From Nostoc sp. XA010 (GTDB taxonomy: Bacteria > Cyanobacteriota > Cyanobacteriia > Cyanobacteriales > Nostocaceae): DNA of 64,000 nucleotides. The notes under the pieces are model-generated. The model searched no databases, was not told the DNA's origin, and saw only the letters and a list, made by a program, of their open reading frames with translations. A program made the translations under genes and the position numbers. This document shows, one piece after another, positions 63,505 through 64,000 of the stretch. The stretch's first letter is position 1. Every line of letters starts with the position of its first letter. The stretch spans positions 62,001 to 126,000 of the forward strand of contig NZ_JAIVFX010000008.1 of NCBI RefSeq assembly GCF_020829625.1, written 5' to 3'.

Positions 63505-64000
63505 TGCACACTTGGCACTGGCGCAATTGGGAAGGACTGCCCTATCTAACTTGTAGTATTCTGGAACGTTGGCATCACGGCTTCTTTACCCAGCAGTTTT
63601 GGCCGCGATCGCCACAAGTTATCACAGAAGTATTGCAACCAGAGGCATCAGTCTATCGCTTAAAGCAGGTTCATGGCAATACTGTTCTCACCCCTCAAGA
63701 AGTTGAAAGCTTCTTAAGCACTGCTGAGGAGGATTTAGCATCGGCAGATGGTTTAGTTAGCGAACAGCCTCTCCAAGCCGTTTGGGTAGCTAGTGCAGAT
63801 TGTACACCCGTGCTGATTGGGGATGTGCAAACTGGACGGGTGGCAGCATTACACGCGGGCTGGCGAGGGACTGCCAAGAAGATTGTCCCCTTAGCGATCG
63901 CTCGATTACAATCTCAAGGCAGTAAGCTTGATGATTTACGTATTGCGATGGGGCCAGCGATCGCTGGTGAGGTTTACCAAGTCTCTATCGAAGTGGCTGC
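63505..64000 (+). CDS. Laccase-domain (YfiH/PgeF) protein, truncated by the window edge
   Basis: The frame opens at ATG 63505 (MHTWHWRNWEGLPYLTC) and runs off the right edge without a stop, giving the first 165 residues. Family motifs seen are HGFFTQQFWPR, RLKQVHGNTV, ADGLVSEQPLQAVWVASADC and the metal-ligand region AALHAGWRGTAKK. The family (YfiH/PgeF) edits peptidoglycan precursors or acts on purine nucleosides. The GAAG before the ATG is only a weak ribosome site. Confidence 0.85.

Overview
The window looks like chromosome from a filamentous, Nostoc-like cyanobacterium (order Nostocales). The signs are frequent GCGATCGC (HIP1-type) octamers, clusters of 7-bp tandem repeats between genes, several dispersed palindromes, AT-rich spacers, and cyanobacterial gene families: a CSP41b-like SDR, DUF2808, DUF2232, a TIGR00303 CobT-like protein, Uma2 nucleases, TVP38 tandem genes and a PEP-CTERM protein. 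The species cannot be fixed from the sequence alone. No rRNA, tRNA or CRISPR array was seen.

Layout. 1-1.29 kb is AT-rich and geneless. 1.3-4.7 kb is one large protein with three almost identical PA14 domains, two Calx-beta domains and a sugar-dehydrogenase-like propeller. 4.8-8.1 kb is a minus-strand cluster of two TVP38/TMEM64 membrane proteins and a MerA-like flavin disulfide reductase, preceded by a 14-unit 21-bp minisatellite. 8.5-11 kb holds a family 2 glycosyltransferase, a Uma2 nuclease, a DUF2808 protein and a DoxX-like protein. 11.1-16.5 kb looks like a divergent chaperone-usher pilus locus: two candidate subunits, a PapD-like chaperone and an usher-like outer-membrane protein, with notable hairpins. 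An Lhr-like helicase lies 5 bp after the usher. 18.7-20.7 kb carries an SMP-30-type lactonase and a CSP41b homologue.

21-28.7 kb is a polysaccharide region: a GT4 glycosyltransferase, two priming sugar transferases, gmd and fcl for GDP-fucose, and a lone sugar ABC permease. Embedded in it are 5-formyl-THF cyclo-ligase and a decayed HNH nuclease. 29.4-36.7 kb has a giant protein with a C-terminal Hsp70/actin-type ATPase, a Crp-type regulator, a DUF2232 membrane protein and a CobT-like protein. 37-44.5 kb has a PEP-CTERM protein, a di-haem MauG-like protein, a Tat lipoprotein solute-binding protein, a methyltransferase and a divergent LysR regulator. 44.5-47.1 kb is a U32 peptidase with an in-frame repeat insertion.

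47-55 kb is the most accessory-looking part: an unknown coiled-coil protein, a HicB-like gene with an amber codon, an OLD-like ATPase paired with a DUF3226 Toprim protein (candidate defence pair), a Uma2 protein, an ABC exporter whose start is out of frame at an A9 tract, and remnants of toxin and zinc-motif genes. 55-58 kb is a large RTX/cadherin/repeat protein. 58-64 kb returns to housekeeping: aldo/keto reductase, bifunctional nuclease, riboflavin synthase, LytM peptidase, biotin ligase and a truncated laccase-domain protein at the edge.

The clearest functional groupings are the pilus locus, the polysaccharide region (GDP-mannose to GDP-fucose, lipid-linked sugar priming, glycosyl transfer), the TVP38/flavoprotein cluster and the ATPase/Toprim pair. 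Throughout, small palindromic or miniature elements sit between genes and, in two places, inside reading frames.
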